Below are positions 1 through 6,408 of a stretch of DNA of 6,408 nt, one piece after another. The position numbers were made by a program, and so were the translations under genes. Source of the DNA: an uncultured Eubacterium sp. (lineage in GTDB: Bacteria > Bacillota > Clostridia > Oscillospirales > Acutalibacteraceae); NCBI GenBank assembly GCA_945979635.1, contig CAMFPZ010000051.1:1-6408 (forward strand), read 5' to 3'. How positions within the stretch are numbered: the stretch's first letter is position 1; each line of letters opens with the position of its first letter. The notes beneath the pieces are model-generated. The model saw nothing but the letters and a program-made list of their open reading frames with translations. It had not been told where the DNA came from and did not search any database.

Positions 1-2751
1 CAACAGGGCGTTGGAATGAAAAAGAGTCTCGGCTACGAGAATAAGAAGCTTTTTGCTTATATGCCGACATGGAGAGGAACCGGCAGAACCGCTAATACAA
101 AGCTTCAGCTTGATATGACAACCGATATTCTCAACGAGCTTGACAAAAAACTTGATGACGATACTGTTGTGCTTGTTAATCTTCATTTCCTGCTTGCTAA
201 TGACATTGATTGCAAAAATTATAAGCATATTGAATATTTCTCGTCCGATTATGATACATACGAAATATTGAATGCCTGTGATGGTCTTATTACCGACTAT
301 TCAAGTGTGTTCTTCGATTTCGCAGTAACAGGGAAAAAGATTGTTCTTTATGCCTATGATAAGGAAAAATACTTGAGCTCCAGAGGCGTTTATATTCCGT
401 TCGAAAGCCTGCCATTCCCAATAGTTGAGGATATTGACTCACTTGTGGCTGAACTGAATAAAGAACCGGAAAGCTGCGAGGAATTCATAAACGAATTCTG
501 CACTAACGGATGCAAGGAAAGCTGTGAAAAGCTGTTTGAGCTTATGGTGACAGGCGAGAGCGATTATTTTGAACCTGTAAAGCATAATGCACAGGAAAAG
601 AAAATAAGCCTAATTTATGCAGGTGCATTATCCGAGTCCTATTTTGGATTAATAAAGCATTATATTTCGCTCCATCCGGAAACTAATTTTGTTTTGGCAT
701 ATAGACGAAACCTGAATAAAGCAAAAAAGGATTTCTTGCTTTCGCTGGGCGATAATGCATCAACTCTTGGAACAGTAACCGCCTTCCAATTTACCTTTAT
801 TGATTTGTTAAGGCTTGTTCTCGTAAAGCTCTTTTCAAGCAAAAAGCAGTTCGAACACCTAGGTGAGCTTTTCAAGAGAGAGGCTGACAGATTGTTGTAT
901 TCAATAAAGCCTAACGAAATAATAGACTTCAGCTCAAATAATATTATATTTGCAGGAATTTTGACCAAGCTTACGGGTCAAAAGAAATATGTCCGACACG
1001 GCGAGAGTATTGCGTTTTCAAAAAAGAATAAAAAAGTATTGAACTTCATAAGGTCTATTGAAAGTGACAACGGCTTTGAGGAATTGGATTTGTCCGTTCA
1101 AGAGGACAAGCTGTTTTGCGAAAACAATGACGGCTTTGCCGATGATAGCTACCGAAGAGTAAGTAGATTTAAGAATATTCTTCCTCTTTATTTGAAGAGG
1201 GGAAGGAATATGATTTGTTTGAGTATGTTTAGACTCAAAGCACCGATAAAGATTGATTTAGCCGATACATATATTACCGTCGGCGATAAGGAATATAAGC
1301 CATTCTTCTTTACATTTAGAAAAAAAGGCAAGCATTCGTATTTTGGCATTTATAGGTTCAGCGTTCCTGTTGAGGATGTTGTTAATATGCCTGCAACAAA
1401 TATGGTTGCATTCAATTATAAGAATTCTTTTGATGCCGTTGTACAATGCCATATTATATATGGCTCGATTATGGGATTGTTCCTGGGTCTGCATGGTCCT
1501 ATTACTGCCGATAATGATACAAATACGGTTGCCATTTTCCGCCAATCCAGAAATAATCGCCTGAATATTTATGTTCGTTCACAGAATGTTTCGGATGCAG
1601 TCTCAAAAAGAATCAGTCAGGTTTTCGCCTTCGCATTATCGAAGCTGTGGTATGGAAAAAAGGCAGGCTCGCTTGTTCTTTTGTTTGAGAAAAATGCCTC
1701 AAAATATGAGGAAAGTGCAAGTGTGTTGTTTGAAAAGCTGATGGACAGCGGCTATAAATATGCATACTTCATCATCTCCGAGGAAGCGATTGATGATGTG
1801 CCCGAAAAATACAGAAAAAATGTTTTGATAAAGCATAGCTTTAAGCATTATTTGTATTTCTTCAAGGCAAAAAGCTTTATCGGAACCGAGACTATGGTTC
1901 ACTCTATAGATTTAAAAACATTCAATAGGCTTGCTCTTATGAAAATTGCCTCAAAGAGAAAGAATTATGTATTTCTTCAGCACGGCGTAATGTATATGGT
2001 TTCGCTCGATTCCGAGGCACGAAAGATGTTTAAGCGTCAGAATTTAAAGGGCAAGTATCGCGTTGTTGTTTCGTCACAATCCGAGGCAGACCATTTTGTT
2101 GAGCTCGGTCGCCACGAATATGAGGATTTGTATATCACAGGACTTCCGAAATTCGACAAGAATGACCTTAATGATGATGCCGATAAGATTGTAATTATGC
2201 CAACATGGCGTCCTTGGGAAATTAATACGGCACGCGATAATTTCCTTGAAACAAGCTATTTCAAAATGATTATGAGAATATATGACTGCGTACCGGAGAA
2301 TTTGAAGAAAAATGTTATTATTCTTCCTCATCCGCTCATCATTAACGAGCTCAAAAAGCTTCCTGAATCCGTTTCGGACGCTATTGCTACCGATGTAAAA
2401 TACGACGAGATTTTGAAGCAGGCGAGAATTCTCATAACAGACTATTCCTCCATTGCCTACGATGCGTTTTACAGAGGAACGAGAGTAATCTTCTATTGGG
2501 AGGAAAAGGACCAATGCATGGCCCAATATGGCCCCACAACGAAGCTTATGCTTAATGAGGAAAATGTTTACGGCGACTATTTCTATTCGACAGACGGCTT
2601 AAGTGAGGCTATCGAAAGAAATTATAATAATCCACAGACTGAGGAACAAAAGGAAAGGTATTCAAAAATCGTTGCATACCACGACGGAAAAAATACCGAA
2701 AGATTAATAAATTATTTAGTCAGAGATGGAATTATTGCTATAGGAGAATAA
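1..2751 (+). CDS. Two-domain CDP-glycerol:poly(glycerophosphate) glycerophosphotransferase-like protein (teichoic acid synthesis), 5' partial
   Basis: Probable cytoplasmic-face enzyme that moves glycerol phosphate (or a similar polyol phosphate) from a CDP-linked donor onto a growing teichoic-acid type polymer. The frame is open from the first base, so the ATG at 16 is an internal Met and the true start lies upstream; 916 residues are visible. Residues about 1-185 are the C-terminal half of one CDP-glycerol transferase domain: PTWR (64-75), a His (184-186), TDYSS (292-306). Residues about 200-345 resemble a GT-B/Rossmann-like half domain (AGALSESYFG; KREADRLL followed by EIIDFSS). Residues about 395-535 are beta-rich. 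Residues about 550-912 form a complete second transferase domain: QHGV (1978-1989), TGLPKFD, PTWR (2200-2211), HP (2329-2334), TDYSS (2437-2451). The PTWR-to-TDYSS distance is 76 and 79 codons in the two copies, supporting homology. TagF-type enzymes usually carry a single such domain. Family is firm; acceptor and exact donor are unknown. Confidence 0.88.
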   Translation, partial: QQGVGMKKSLGYENKKLFAYMPTWRGTGRTANTKLQLDMTTDILNELDKKLDDDTVVLVNLHFLLANDIDCKNYKHIEYFSSDYDTYEILNACDGLITDYSSVFFDFAVTGKKIVLYAYDKEKYLSSRGVYIPFESLPFPIVEDIDSLVAELNKEPESCEEFINEFCTNGCKESCEKLFELMVTGESDYFEPVKHNAQEKKISLIYAGALSESYFGLIKHYISLHPETNFVLAYRRNLNKAKKDFLLSLGDNASTLGTVTAFQFTFIDLLRLVLVKLFSSKKQFEHLGELFKREADRLLYSIKPNEIIDFSSNNIIFAGILTKLTGQKKYVRHGESIAFSKKNKKVLNFIRSIESDNGFEELDLSVQEDKLFCENNDGFADDSYRRVSRFKNILPLYLKRGRNMICLSMFRLKAPIKIDLADTYITVGDKEYKPFFFTFRKKGKHSYFGIYRFSVPVEDVVNMPATNMVAFNYKNSFDAVVQCHIIYGSIMGLFLGLHGPITADNDTNTVAIFRQSRNNRLNIYVRSQNVSDAVSKRISQVFAFALSKLWYGKKAGSLVLLFEKNASKYEESASVLFEKLMDSGYKYAYFIISEEAIDDVPEKYRKNVLIKHSFKHYLYFFKAKSFIGTETMVHSIDLKTFNRLALMKIASKRKNYVFLQHGVMYMVSLDSEARKMFKRQNLKGKYRVVVSSQSEADHFVELGRHEYEDLYITGLPKFDKNDLNDDADKIVIMPTWRPWEINTARDNFLETSYFKMIMRIYDCVPENLKKNVIILPHPLIINELKKLPESVSDAIATDVKYDEILKQARILITDYSSIAYDAFYRGTRVIFYWEEKDQCMAQYGPTTKLMLNEENVYGDYFYSTDGLSEAIERNYNNPQTEEQKERYSKIVAYHDGKNTERLINYLVRDGIIAIGE
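2742..2746 (+). promoter_or_regulatory. Shine-Dalgarno for the aminotransferase GTG start
   Basis: AGGAG lies 7 bases before the GTG at 2754, ideal spacing, and sits inside the last codons of the upstream teichoic-acid gene. It decides the non-ATG start: the next in-frame ATG is residue 12, which would remove the first 11 residues of the protein and has no comparable site in front of it. Translation is probably coupled to the upstream gene. Confidence 0.8.
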
Positions 2752-2753
2752 AG

Positions 2754-3935
2754 GTGAGTGTTTTAGTTTCAAAAAAATTTGCCAATATGAAACCATCGGC
2801 AACAAGGGAAATATTGAAAGCAACCTCCGACCCTAATGTAATCGCATTTGCGGGCGGTTCACCGGCGGTTGAAGCGTTTCCCTGTGACGCTGTAAAAAAG
2901 GTCAGTGCAGAGATATTGGATGAAAATCCTGTGTCTGCATTGGTTTATGGAGTGTCCGAGGGCTACGAGCCTCTTCGCCAAACCTTAAAGGGCTGGCTAA
3001 AAAAGAGAAGTAATATAGGCACGGATGACGATTCTGTGATAATAACAGCAGGCGGTACACAGGTTATCGATATTACCGCTAGAATTATGACCGACGAGGG
3101 GGATACTGTGATTTGTGAGGAACCCTCGTTCGTAGGATCGCTTAACGCATTTCGTTCACACGGGCTAAAGCTGAAGGGCGTTCCTATTGACAGTGACGGA
3201 ATGAATATTGAGGCACTCGAAAAAACTATTAAGCAAAATCCGGATGCAAAATTTATTTATACAATTCCGAATTTCCAAAATCCCGGCGGAACTACTCTTT
3301 CACTCGAAAAGAGGAAGGCTATGTATCGCTTGGCAAAGGAAAACGGATTGGTTATTCTCGAGGATGACCCTTATGGTACGCTCCGGGTAGACGGAGAGGA
3401 TATTCCGAGCATAAAGTCGATGGATACGGATGGCATTGTTATTTATGCAGGATCGTTCTCGAAGATTCTTGCTCCGGGTATAAGAGTTGCATATGCCGTT
3501 GTACCTAAGGCCTTTTTGCAGGCGTTTGTTATCGGAAAGCAGGTTTCGGATGTCCATACAGGAGTTCTTAACCAAATGATTATTCAGCGTTGGTATGAGG
3601 AATATGATGTTGATGCTCATATTGAGGAAATCCGAAAGATATATCGTAAGAAGCTGAATCTTATGTGTGATTGTCTTGATAAGTATTGTCCCGAAATTGA
3701 GTATGTTCGTCCACAGGGTGGTCTTTTCCTTTGGGCAAGGCTCCCCGAAAATATTGATATGCTCGATTATTGCAAACGACTTGTGGAAAATAAGGTTGCC
3801 GTAGTGCCCGGCACTGCATTTATGATTAACGAAGACTCTCCTTGTCATTATATTCGTTTGAATTTTTCAACCCCGAGTGATGAAAACATCGTAAAGGGCA
3901 TCGAAATTATGGCAAGAGTGCTGAAAGAATACTGA
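2754..3935 (+). CDS. PLP-dependent fold-type I aminotransferase (class I/II, 2-aminoadipate/aromatic aminotransferase-like)
   Basis: Cytoplasmic transaminase of 393 residues, a normal full length for the LysN/ARO8/MocR-catalytic branch of class I/II aminotransferases. Visible family marks in order: N-terminal FAGGSPAVEAFP substrate loop (about 32-43), YGVSEGYEPLR (65-75), PNFQNPGG with cofactor Asn176, EDDPYG with Asp204 (pyridine nitrogen) and Tyr207, SFSKILAPG with the Schiff-base Lys237, QGGLFLW near the C-terminal domain, and IRLNFS with Arg368 for the substrate carboxylate. All catalytic residues are present, so it should be active. It starts with GTG two bases after the upstream stop and ends 17 bases before trpS, so it is probably in the same transcript. 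There is no N-terminal winged-helix domain, so it is not a MocR regulator. The substrate cannot be read from the sequence: 2-aminoadipate, branched-chain, aromatic or alanine-type amino acids are all possible. Being beside trpS is weak support for an aromatic substrate. Confidence 0.92.
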   Translation: MSVLVSKKFANMKPSATREILKATSDPNVIAFAGGSPAVEAFPCDAVKKVSAEILDENPVSALVYGVSEGYEPLRQTLKGWLKKRSNIGTDDDSVIITAGGTQVIDITARIMTDEGDTVICEEPSFVGSLNAFRSHGLKLKGVPIDSDGMNIEALEKTIKQNPDAKFIYTIPNFQNPGGTTLSLEKRKAMYRLAKENGLVILEDDPYGTLRVDGEDIPSIKSMDTDGIVIYAGSFSKILAPGIRVAYAVVPKAFLQAFVIGKQVSDVHTGVLNQMIIQRWYEEYDVDAHIEEIRKIYRKKLNLMCDCLDKYCPEIEYVRPQGGLFLWARLPENIDMLDYCKRLVENKVAVVPGTAFMINEDSPCHYIRLNFSTPSDENIVKGIEIMARVLKEY

Positions 3936-3952
3936 AAGAAAAGAGAAATACT

Positions 3953-4966
3953 ATGTCAGAAGAAGTAAAAATCGAAAGGAAGAAGCGTTCACTTTCGCTT
4001 ATTCAGCCAACATCAATTCCCACTCTTGGAAACTACCTTGGTGCTATGAAGGGTTGGACCTCGTTTCAGGATGATTTTGATACAATTTTCGGTATCGCTG
4101 ATTTACATTCAATTACAGTTCGTCAGGACCCTGCTAAATTAAGACAGCAAACTCTCCAACTTTATGCAATGCTCATGGCTGTCGGTCTTGACCCTGAAAA
4201 GAGCATTTTGTTCATCCAATCCCATGTTCCGCAGCATAGTCAGCTTGGTTGGCTGCTTAATTGCTATACACAATTCGGTGAGCTCAATCGTATGACTCAA
4301 TTTAAGGACAAGTCCGCCCAGCACGCCGATAATGTAAATGCAGGACTCTTTACCTATCCGTGTCTGATGGCGGCGGATATTCTATTGTATCAGGCTGATG
4401 TTGTGCCTGTCGGTGCCGACCAAAAGCAGCATTTGGAGATTACACGAGATATTGCAGAACGATTCAACGGTGTTTACGGAAATGTGTTTACTGTTCCCGA
4501 GCCATATATTCCAAAGGCAGGAGCGAGAGTTATGTCGCTTCAAAATCCAACCTCGAAGATGTCAAAATCAGACCCTAATCCAAAGGGAACTGTATATTTG
4601 ACCGACGAGCCGAATGTGATTATGAAGAAATTTAAATCCGCTGTTACCGATAGTGAAATGTCTGTTCACTATGAAGATGGCAAGGACGGAATAAATAACC
4701 TTATGACTATCTATTCCGCAGTGACCGGGGCTTCCTTTGAGACTATTGAGCACGACTTCTCAGGTAAGGGCTATGGTGATTTTAAAAAGGCTGTCGGAGA
4801 GGCTGTTGTTGCTGAGTTGGAGCCCGTCCAGAAAAAGTATAATGAGCTTCTTAAGGACAAGGCTTATCTTCAGGAGTGTTGGACAGCAGGTGATGATTTT
4901 GCTTCTCGCCTTGCACAAAGAACTCTGTCAAAGGCTATGAAAAAAATCGGCTTCCTTGCAAAATAA
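3953..4966 (+). CDS. trpS: Tryptophanyl-tRNA synthetase (TrpRS)
   Basis: Class Ic aminoacyl-tRNA synthetase that charges tRNA-Trp with tryptophan using ATP, acting as a cytoplasmic dimer. Its 337 residues match the usual bacterial length of about 325-345. The HIGH-equivalent is TLGNYLGA (residues 24-31). Other family marks are the IADLHSIT segment (48-55), MAADILLY with Asp142 expected to contact the indole nitrogen, VPVGADQKQH (152-160), and the second signature KMSKS (202-206) inside TSKMSKSDPN. The C-terminal region is the normal helical anticodon-binding part. Two mild oddities: a charged N-terminal lead of about 10 residues (SEEVKIERKK), and QPTSIP where QPSGxL is more usual before TLGN. 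The start has only a weak AGAGA ribosome site (3942-3946), and translation may lean on the aminotransferase 17 bases upstream. No T-box leader is present in that gap. The gene ends in tandem TAA codons (4964-4969) just before the shared terminator. Confidence 0.97.
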   Translation: MSEEVKIERKKRSLSLIQPTSIPTLGNYLGAMKGWTSFQDDFDTIFGIADLHSITVRQDPAKLRQQTLQLYAMLMAVGLDPEKSILFIQSHVPQHSQLGWLLNCYTQFGELNRMTQFKDKSAQHADNVNAGLFTYPCLMAADILLYQADVVPVGADQKQHLEITRDIAERFNGVYGNVFTVPEPYIPKAGARVMSLQNPTSKMSKSDPNPKGTVYLTDEPNVIMKKFKSAVTDSEMSVHYEDGKDGINNLMTIYSAVTGASFETIEHDFSGKGYGDFKKAVGEAVVAELEPVQKKYNELLKDKAYLQECWTAGDDFASRLAQRTLSKAMKKIGFLAK

Positions 4967-4967
4967 T

Positions 4968-5010
4968 AAAAAATGCTTCATTTAGGAACTCCTAAATGAA
5001 GCGTTTTTTT
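4968..5010. terminator. Bidirectional intrinsic terminator between trpS and alr
   Basis: A perfect inverted repeat pairs 4975-4987 (GCTTCATTTAGGA) with 4990-5002 (TCCTAAATGAAGC). It gives a 12-13 bp stem with a 2-4 base loop. Six A residues lie on the left (4968-4973) and seven T residues on the right (5004-5010), so it reads as hairpin plus U-tract on both strands. It fills the 42-base gap between the convergent stops of trpS and alr, and the right T run overlaps the alr stop codon (5011-5009). Confidence 0.95.
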
Positions 5011-6082
5011 ATTTATATACTCTTTCAATTCGCGGGTTAACATATAGCGGCGAAATATCAGCCTGAGCAATATCGCCTGTTTTTACATCGCTTCCGGTTA
5101 TGTCAACTGTACAATGGTCGAGACCGATAGCTCCGATAATCGGATATGCTTTTCCATTTATTTTGATGAAGATTTTTTCTTTTTTTAAAAAGCTTTTTAG
5201 AGTACTGAAAACCGAACGAACGCTGTAATCTTCACGCTGCGGACATAATCCGAACCCATCATAATGACCGAACGGAACAACAGCAATTTTTGTTTCGTGC
5301 TTTGTTGTATATGTTGAGCCATAGCTTATTGAGTAACCTGCCGGAAGAGTCTTTGTTTCAATAACCTCTGCCTCAAGCATTCCGATTCTGTTTAGCTCAT
5401 TTTTGCCATTAGTTATTATTCTGCCGGTGAACGCCGAGCCGATACGAACCGCATCCAACGAAATGTCACTGTAATTGAATAGAGCGGGGGAGTTAGCACA
5501 GTGAAGAACTCCGACCTTTCCGACGCTTTCTTCAATTTTCTTCATCGTATCCTTGAAAACCTCAAGTTGTGCCTTTGTTGCATTATTTCCTGTGAAAGCA
5601 CAGGGGAAATGAGTGTATGCTCCGATGAATTCGAGATTTTCGTATTCATAGCATTTTATAGCATCCTCAACCTGTGACGGAAGAAATCCGTATCTTCCCA
5701 TACCCGTATCAATTTTGAGGTTGCATTTTGCCATAACGCCGAGCTCTCTTGCCGCATCGTTAATTGCCTGTGCGGCATCTAATGAACCGATAACAGCAAT
5801 CGCATTATGCTTTAATATTTCCAAACATTCTTCTTTTACGGCGGTGCTTCTTAATACCAAAATTTCGCTTTCTCCGACAGATTGCCTTAACTCGGCTAAA
5901 TCCGATACCTCTGTAACTGCGAAAAGCTTTATTCCGTTTTCGTAAAGCAAGGCTGAAAATTCTTTCATCCCGAAGCCGTAGCCGTTGCCTTTAACAACGG
6001 CAATGATTGGCACACCTGCTTTTTTCTTGATAATTCTTATGTTTTCTACTAATTTTTCTTTGTCTATTACGAATCTGCTCAT
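5009..6082 (-). CDS. alr: Alanine racemase family protein (PLP-dependent, fold type III)
   Basis: Predicted cytoplasmic enzyme interconverting L- and D-alanine, the D form feeding peptidoglycan stem peptides and teichoic-acid D-alanylation. It has 357 residues, close to the usual 360-390. The PLP lysine is Lys31 in AVVKGNGYGFG. KIDTGMGRYGF carries Arg130 (substrate carboxylate and PLP oxygen). HCANSPALF (194-202) and VRIGSA with Arg213 (pyridine nitrogen) follow, then ISYGSTY with the second catalytic base Tyr254, and IGAIGLDHCTVDIT with Asp322 where GRICMDQCMVDVT is typical. By alignment from memory, several residues lining the substrate entry differ from the Bacillus enzyme: GHYDGF for GYADGW, Ala318 for the Arg of GRICMD, Leu321 for Met, and no Tyr at the 354-equivalent. 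It may therefore be a divergent alanine racemase or act on another small amino acid such as serine. ATG overlaps the upstream stop as TAATG. The ribosome site is weak (AGAG, 6097-6094), so coupled translation is likely. Confidence 0.9.
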   Translation of the reverse strand: MSRFVIDKEKLVENIRIIKKKAGVPIIAVVKGNGYGFGMKEFSALLYENGIKLFAVTEVSDLAELRQSVGESEILVLRSTAVKEECLEILKHNAIAVIGSLDAAQAINDAARELGVMAKCNLKIDTGMGRYGFLPSQVEDAIKCYEYENLEFIGAYTHFPCAFTGNNATKAQLEVFKDTMKKIEESVGKVGVLHCANSPALFNYSDISLDAVRIGSAFTGRIITNGKNELNRIGMLEAEVIETKTLPAGYSISYGSTYTTKHETKIAVVPFGHYDGFGLCPQREDYSVRSVFSTLKSFLKKEKIFIKINGKAYPIIGAIGLDHCTVDITGSDVKTGDIAQADISPLYVNPRIERVYK

Positions 6083-6364
6083 TATCTGATTTTCTCTAAA
6101 ATTCCTGTTGCTATATTGTATAGATTATAAATTGGCTTGTTGATTACATAGTCGAACTCGCCGACAAATTCCTTCATATATCCGCCAAAGCCGTGCTTGA
6201 ATCTCCATAATCCGTAGTGTGGATTATCGGGGTTTTGGCAATCTCCGCTGATTCCGCCAAAATCATATACCTTACATCCGCATTCCATACCCCATTGCAT
6301 CATAGCCCATTGAAGAGCGTAGTTGGGATAAACATTTCTGTGAGCGTTTGATGAAGCACCATAT
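6082..6364 (-). CDS. FemAB/FemX/MurM-type peptidoglycan bridge aminoacyltransferase, C-terminal fragment
   Basis: The last 93 complete codons of a gene whose 5' part is missing because the contig ends in adapter. The family uses aminoacyl-tRNA to add amino acids to the stem-peptide side chain of lipid II or a related precursor at the inner membrane face. Recognisable C-terminal GNAT-fold marks are YGASSNAHRNVYPNYALQW, MQWGMECGCKVYDFGG with ISG following, a Pro-rich NPDNPHYGLWRFK turn, and GFGGYMKEFVGEFD, then a short end (YNLYNIATGILEKIR). Full-length relatives are about 340-420 residues, so only about a quarter is present. Reading on past 6364 gives an apparent Met start and the residues MCIRDR, but those codons are adapter and must not be used as a start. 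The stop TAA (6084-6082) shares a base with the alr start, so the two form one operon. The amino acid added (Gly, Ala, Ser) cannot be told from this fragment. Confidence 0.9.
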
Positions 6365-6408
6365 CTGTCTCTTATACACATCTGACGCTGCCGACGATAC
6401 TCCTTGTG
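6365..6408. other. Nextera (Tn5) sequencing adapter with i5 index, not genomic
   Basis: Positions 6365-6383 are CTGTCTCTTATACACATCT, the reverse complement of the Tn5 mosaic end used in Nextera libraries. Positions 6384-6397 are GACGCTGCCGACGA, the complement of the Nextera read-1 primer tail. Positions 6398-6405 are TACTCCTT, which is the reverse complement of AAGGAGTA, matching the i5 index known as S507/N507. The final GTG (6406-6408) is the beginning of the complement of the P5 flow-cell sequence. This is untrimmed read-through at a fragment end that was carried into the assembly. Genomic sequence ends at 6364. Confidence 0.98.

Noticed and set aside
16..18. ATG as the start of the teichoic-acid gene
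   Set aside because: The five codons before it are open in the same frame, there is no ribosome site, and the protein begins in the middle of a transferase domain lacking its N-terminal half. The start lies outside the window.
481..498. Inverted repeat GAATTC-ATAAAC-GAATTC
   Set aside because: Short, inside a coding region, with no T run; it encodes ordinary residues (EFINEF) and fits chance.
1183..1200. Hairpin CCTCTT-TATTTG-AAGAGG as a possible internal terminator
   Set aside because: Six-base stem within a continuous reading frame and followed by G/A rather than a T run, so not an intrinsic terminator.
2074..2526. 150-codon open frame on the minus strand inside the second transferase domain
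   Set aside because: Antisense to strongly conserved motifs (PTWR, HP, TDYSS) with no family resemblance of its own.
3300..3848. 182-codon open frame on the minus strand inside the aminotransferase gene
   Set aside because: It lies antisense to a gene with complete catalytic motifs, has no recognisable domain, and looks like a codon-bias shadow.
3936..3952. Possible T-box leader or promoter for trpS
   Set aside because: The gap is only 17 bases, far too short for a T-box, and shows only a weak purine-rich ribosome site.
6365..6381. Minus-strand ATG giving a 99-residue protein that begins MCIRDR
   Set aside because: The codons come from the Nextera mosaic end. The genuine gene fragment starts at 6364 and is open at its 5' end.
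6365..6383. Tn5 end as evidence of a natural transposon insertion
   Set aside because: The sequence is the engineered mosaic end and is followed directly by the Nextera primer tail and an index, so it is library chemistry, not a resident mobile element.

Overview
The window looks like one short, complete contig from a low-to-moderate GC Gram-positive bacterium of the class Clostridia, most likely a gut-type Oscillospirales or Ruminococcus-like organism. This is an inference from the protein styles: a large CDP-glycerol transferase-type teichoic acid enzyme, a FemX-type aminoacyltransferase, and a compact Firmicutes TrpRS. No rRNA or other taxonomic marker is present. Both ends are artificial gene breaks. 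The left edge cuts into an open reading frame. The last 44 bases are not genomic DNA: they are Nextera (Tn5) sequencing adapter, including a readable i5 index.

Plus strand, 1-4966: three tightly packed genes in the same direction. First comes the 3' 2.75 kb of a multidomain teichoic-acid type glycerophosphotransferase with two CDP-glycerol transferase domains. A PLP-dependent fold-type I aminotransferase follows, with 2 bases between the genes, a GTG start and a good Shine-Dalgarno. Then comes trpS (tryptophanyl-tRNA synthetase) after a 17-base gap. No promoter, T-box or riboswitch can fit between them, so they are probably co-transcribed from a promoter left of the window.

Minus strand, 6364-5009: the 3' end of a FemAB/FemX/MurM-type peptidoglycan bridge aminoacyltransferase overlaps the start codon of a divergent alanine racemase (alr) by one base (TAATG).

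The two transcription units converge on a 42-base gap filled by one symmetrical hairpin flanked by an A run and a T run, which should terminate transcription in both directions.

Four of the five genes can be linked to the cell envelope or amino-acid supply: teichoic acid polymer, lipid II branching, D-alanine, and amino-acid transamination. trpS is housekeeping. I see no mobile element, CRISPR array, RNA gene or convincing new system. The points most worth a second look are the double-domain teichoic acid protein, the altered active-site entry residues in the racemase, and the adapter, which creates a false protein start.
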